Below, piece after piece: positions 63,502 to 64,000 of a DNA stretch of 64,000 bases (its first letter is position 1; every line of letters begins with the position of its first letter). The notes under the pieces are model-generated. The model searched no databases. It was given only the letters and a program-made list of their open reading frames with translations, and was not told the DNA's origin. Made by a program: the position numbers and the translations under genes. Source of the stretch: Marinobacter maritimus (GTDB lineage Bacteria; Pseudomonadota; Gammaproteobacteria; Pseudomonadales; Oleiphilaceae); the NCBI RefSeq assembly GCF_007671675.1, contig NZ_VCGW01000001.1:930001-994000 (forward strand). Direction: 5' to 3'.

Positions 63502-64000
63502 ATGAAGGTACGCAAGCTTGCGGTTGCACTGGCTCTGGCCGGAGGGCTCGGATCCGGCGTCGCTCAAGCCCTCGGGCTGGGTGAAATTGAACTTCAGTCC
63601 TATCTGAATGAACCGATGGATGCAGAGATTGTTCTGCCACAAAGCCAGGGCGTAGATCCTGGTGACGTGTTTGTGAACATAGCTCCGGAAAAGGCTTATC
63701 AGAGGCTTGGCCTGCAACGGAACCTGTTTCTCGGGAAGCTTCGTTTCGACGTAACGACTCGCCCGGATGGCAATCTGGTGGTGAATGTCTCCTCCAGAGA
63801 ACCGCTGAGGGAGCCGTACCTTAACTTTCTGCTGGAGCTGACGTGGCCGAACGGTCGGCTGATGCGTGAATATGCTGTACTGGTAGACCCCCCGGTTTAT
63901 GCTGAAGAGTCAGGTGTTTCTGAGCAGGTGCGGGCGCCGTCAACCGCATCATCTGTCCAGTCCCGGCCAGCATCGTCTGCGCGCAATGCCGAATCGGTCC
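63502..64000 (+). CDS. fimV: FimV family pilus/polarity protein, N-terminal part
   Basis: The first 166 residues of a FimV homologue, running off the window. Signal peptide at 1-24 (ends GVAQAL), then the conserved LGEIELQSYLNEPMDAEIVL and the domain ending MREYAVLVDPP, followed by a Ser/Pro/Ala linker. Full FimV proteins continue with LysM, one membrane helix and a cytoplasmic TPR domain, and control type IV pilus assembly and cell polarity. AAGGA is 8 bases upstream of the ATG. The asd-fimV order is as in Pseudomonas, where truA follows. Confidence 0.92.
   Translation, partial: MKVRKLAVALALAGGLGSGVAQALGLGEIELQSYLNEPMDAEIVLPQSQGVDPGDVFVNIAPEKAYQRLGLQRNLFLGKLRFDVTTRPDGNLVVNVSSREPLREPYLNFLLELTWPNGRLMREYAVLVDPPVYAEESGVSEQVRAPSTASSVQSRPASSARNAESV

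Overview
The window looks like a chromosome segment of a marine gammaproteobacterium, most likely Marinobacter or a close relative. This is judged from protein resemblance remembered for FadD, ThrH, CysB, PilZ and the PrsK-type kinase, and from gene order: dnaX-ybaB-recR-rnd-ycgL-ycgN and leuCDB-asd-fimV, both shared with Pseudomonas-like bacteria. No search could be run. No tRNA, rRNA, CRISPR array, transposase or prophage was seen. The region is densely coded, mostly core genome, with many 1-8 bp translational overlaps.

Layout. 1-5.0 kb (minus): hexose-6-P mutarotase, acyltransferase, SDR and the sensor kinase PrsK, with 2OG-Fe(II) oxygenase divergent. 5.9 kb: SRP RNA. 6.2-11.2 kb: dnaX, ybaB, recR, rnd, ycgL, ycgN and a small membrane protein. 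11.2-15.3 kb: VWA membrane protein, MoxR ATPase and CoxE-like VWA protein. 15.7-22.2 kb: six-gene envelope operon (periplasmic TPR proteins, a lipoprotein, an AgmX/TonB-like protein) without a local ExbB/ExbD motor. 22.2-31.8 kb: MaoC, fadD, hrpA, then a lipid operon (KASIII-like, MlaA, patatin). 31.9-36.6 kb: ExeA/GspA, GspB, DinG. 36.8-39.6 kb: MalT-like regulator. 39.8-43.8 kb: cysB, cysH, thrH, pabB. 44-46.3 kb: exported proteins of unknown role, including a DUF6160-like one. 46.6-51.3 kb: DUF58, TgpA-like transglutaminase, holB, pilZ. 51.3-56.3 kb: alpha/beta hydrolase, DUF4892-like protein, patatin, prmB, aroC. 56.3-58.6 kb: a long inverted repeat, an MFS transporter and a LysR regulator. 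58.7-64 kb: leuC, leuD, leuB, asd and the start of fimV.

The most interesting unexplained signals are four. (1) A minus-strand 31-codon ORF at 15.4 kb with a strong ribosome site and its own terminator. (2) A CRP-like site, MalT-box-like direct repeats, a -10 and a minus-strand terminator placed between two convergent genes at 36.6-36.8 kb, which could define a small RNA. (3) An MFS gene whose conserved N-terminus lies upstream of every standard start codon, suggesting an ATT start beside a 111-bp palindromic repeat. (4) The MoxR/VWA/TPR/TonB-like envelope block. Several operator-like palindromes are also listed.
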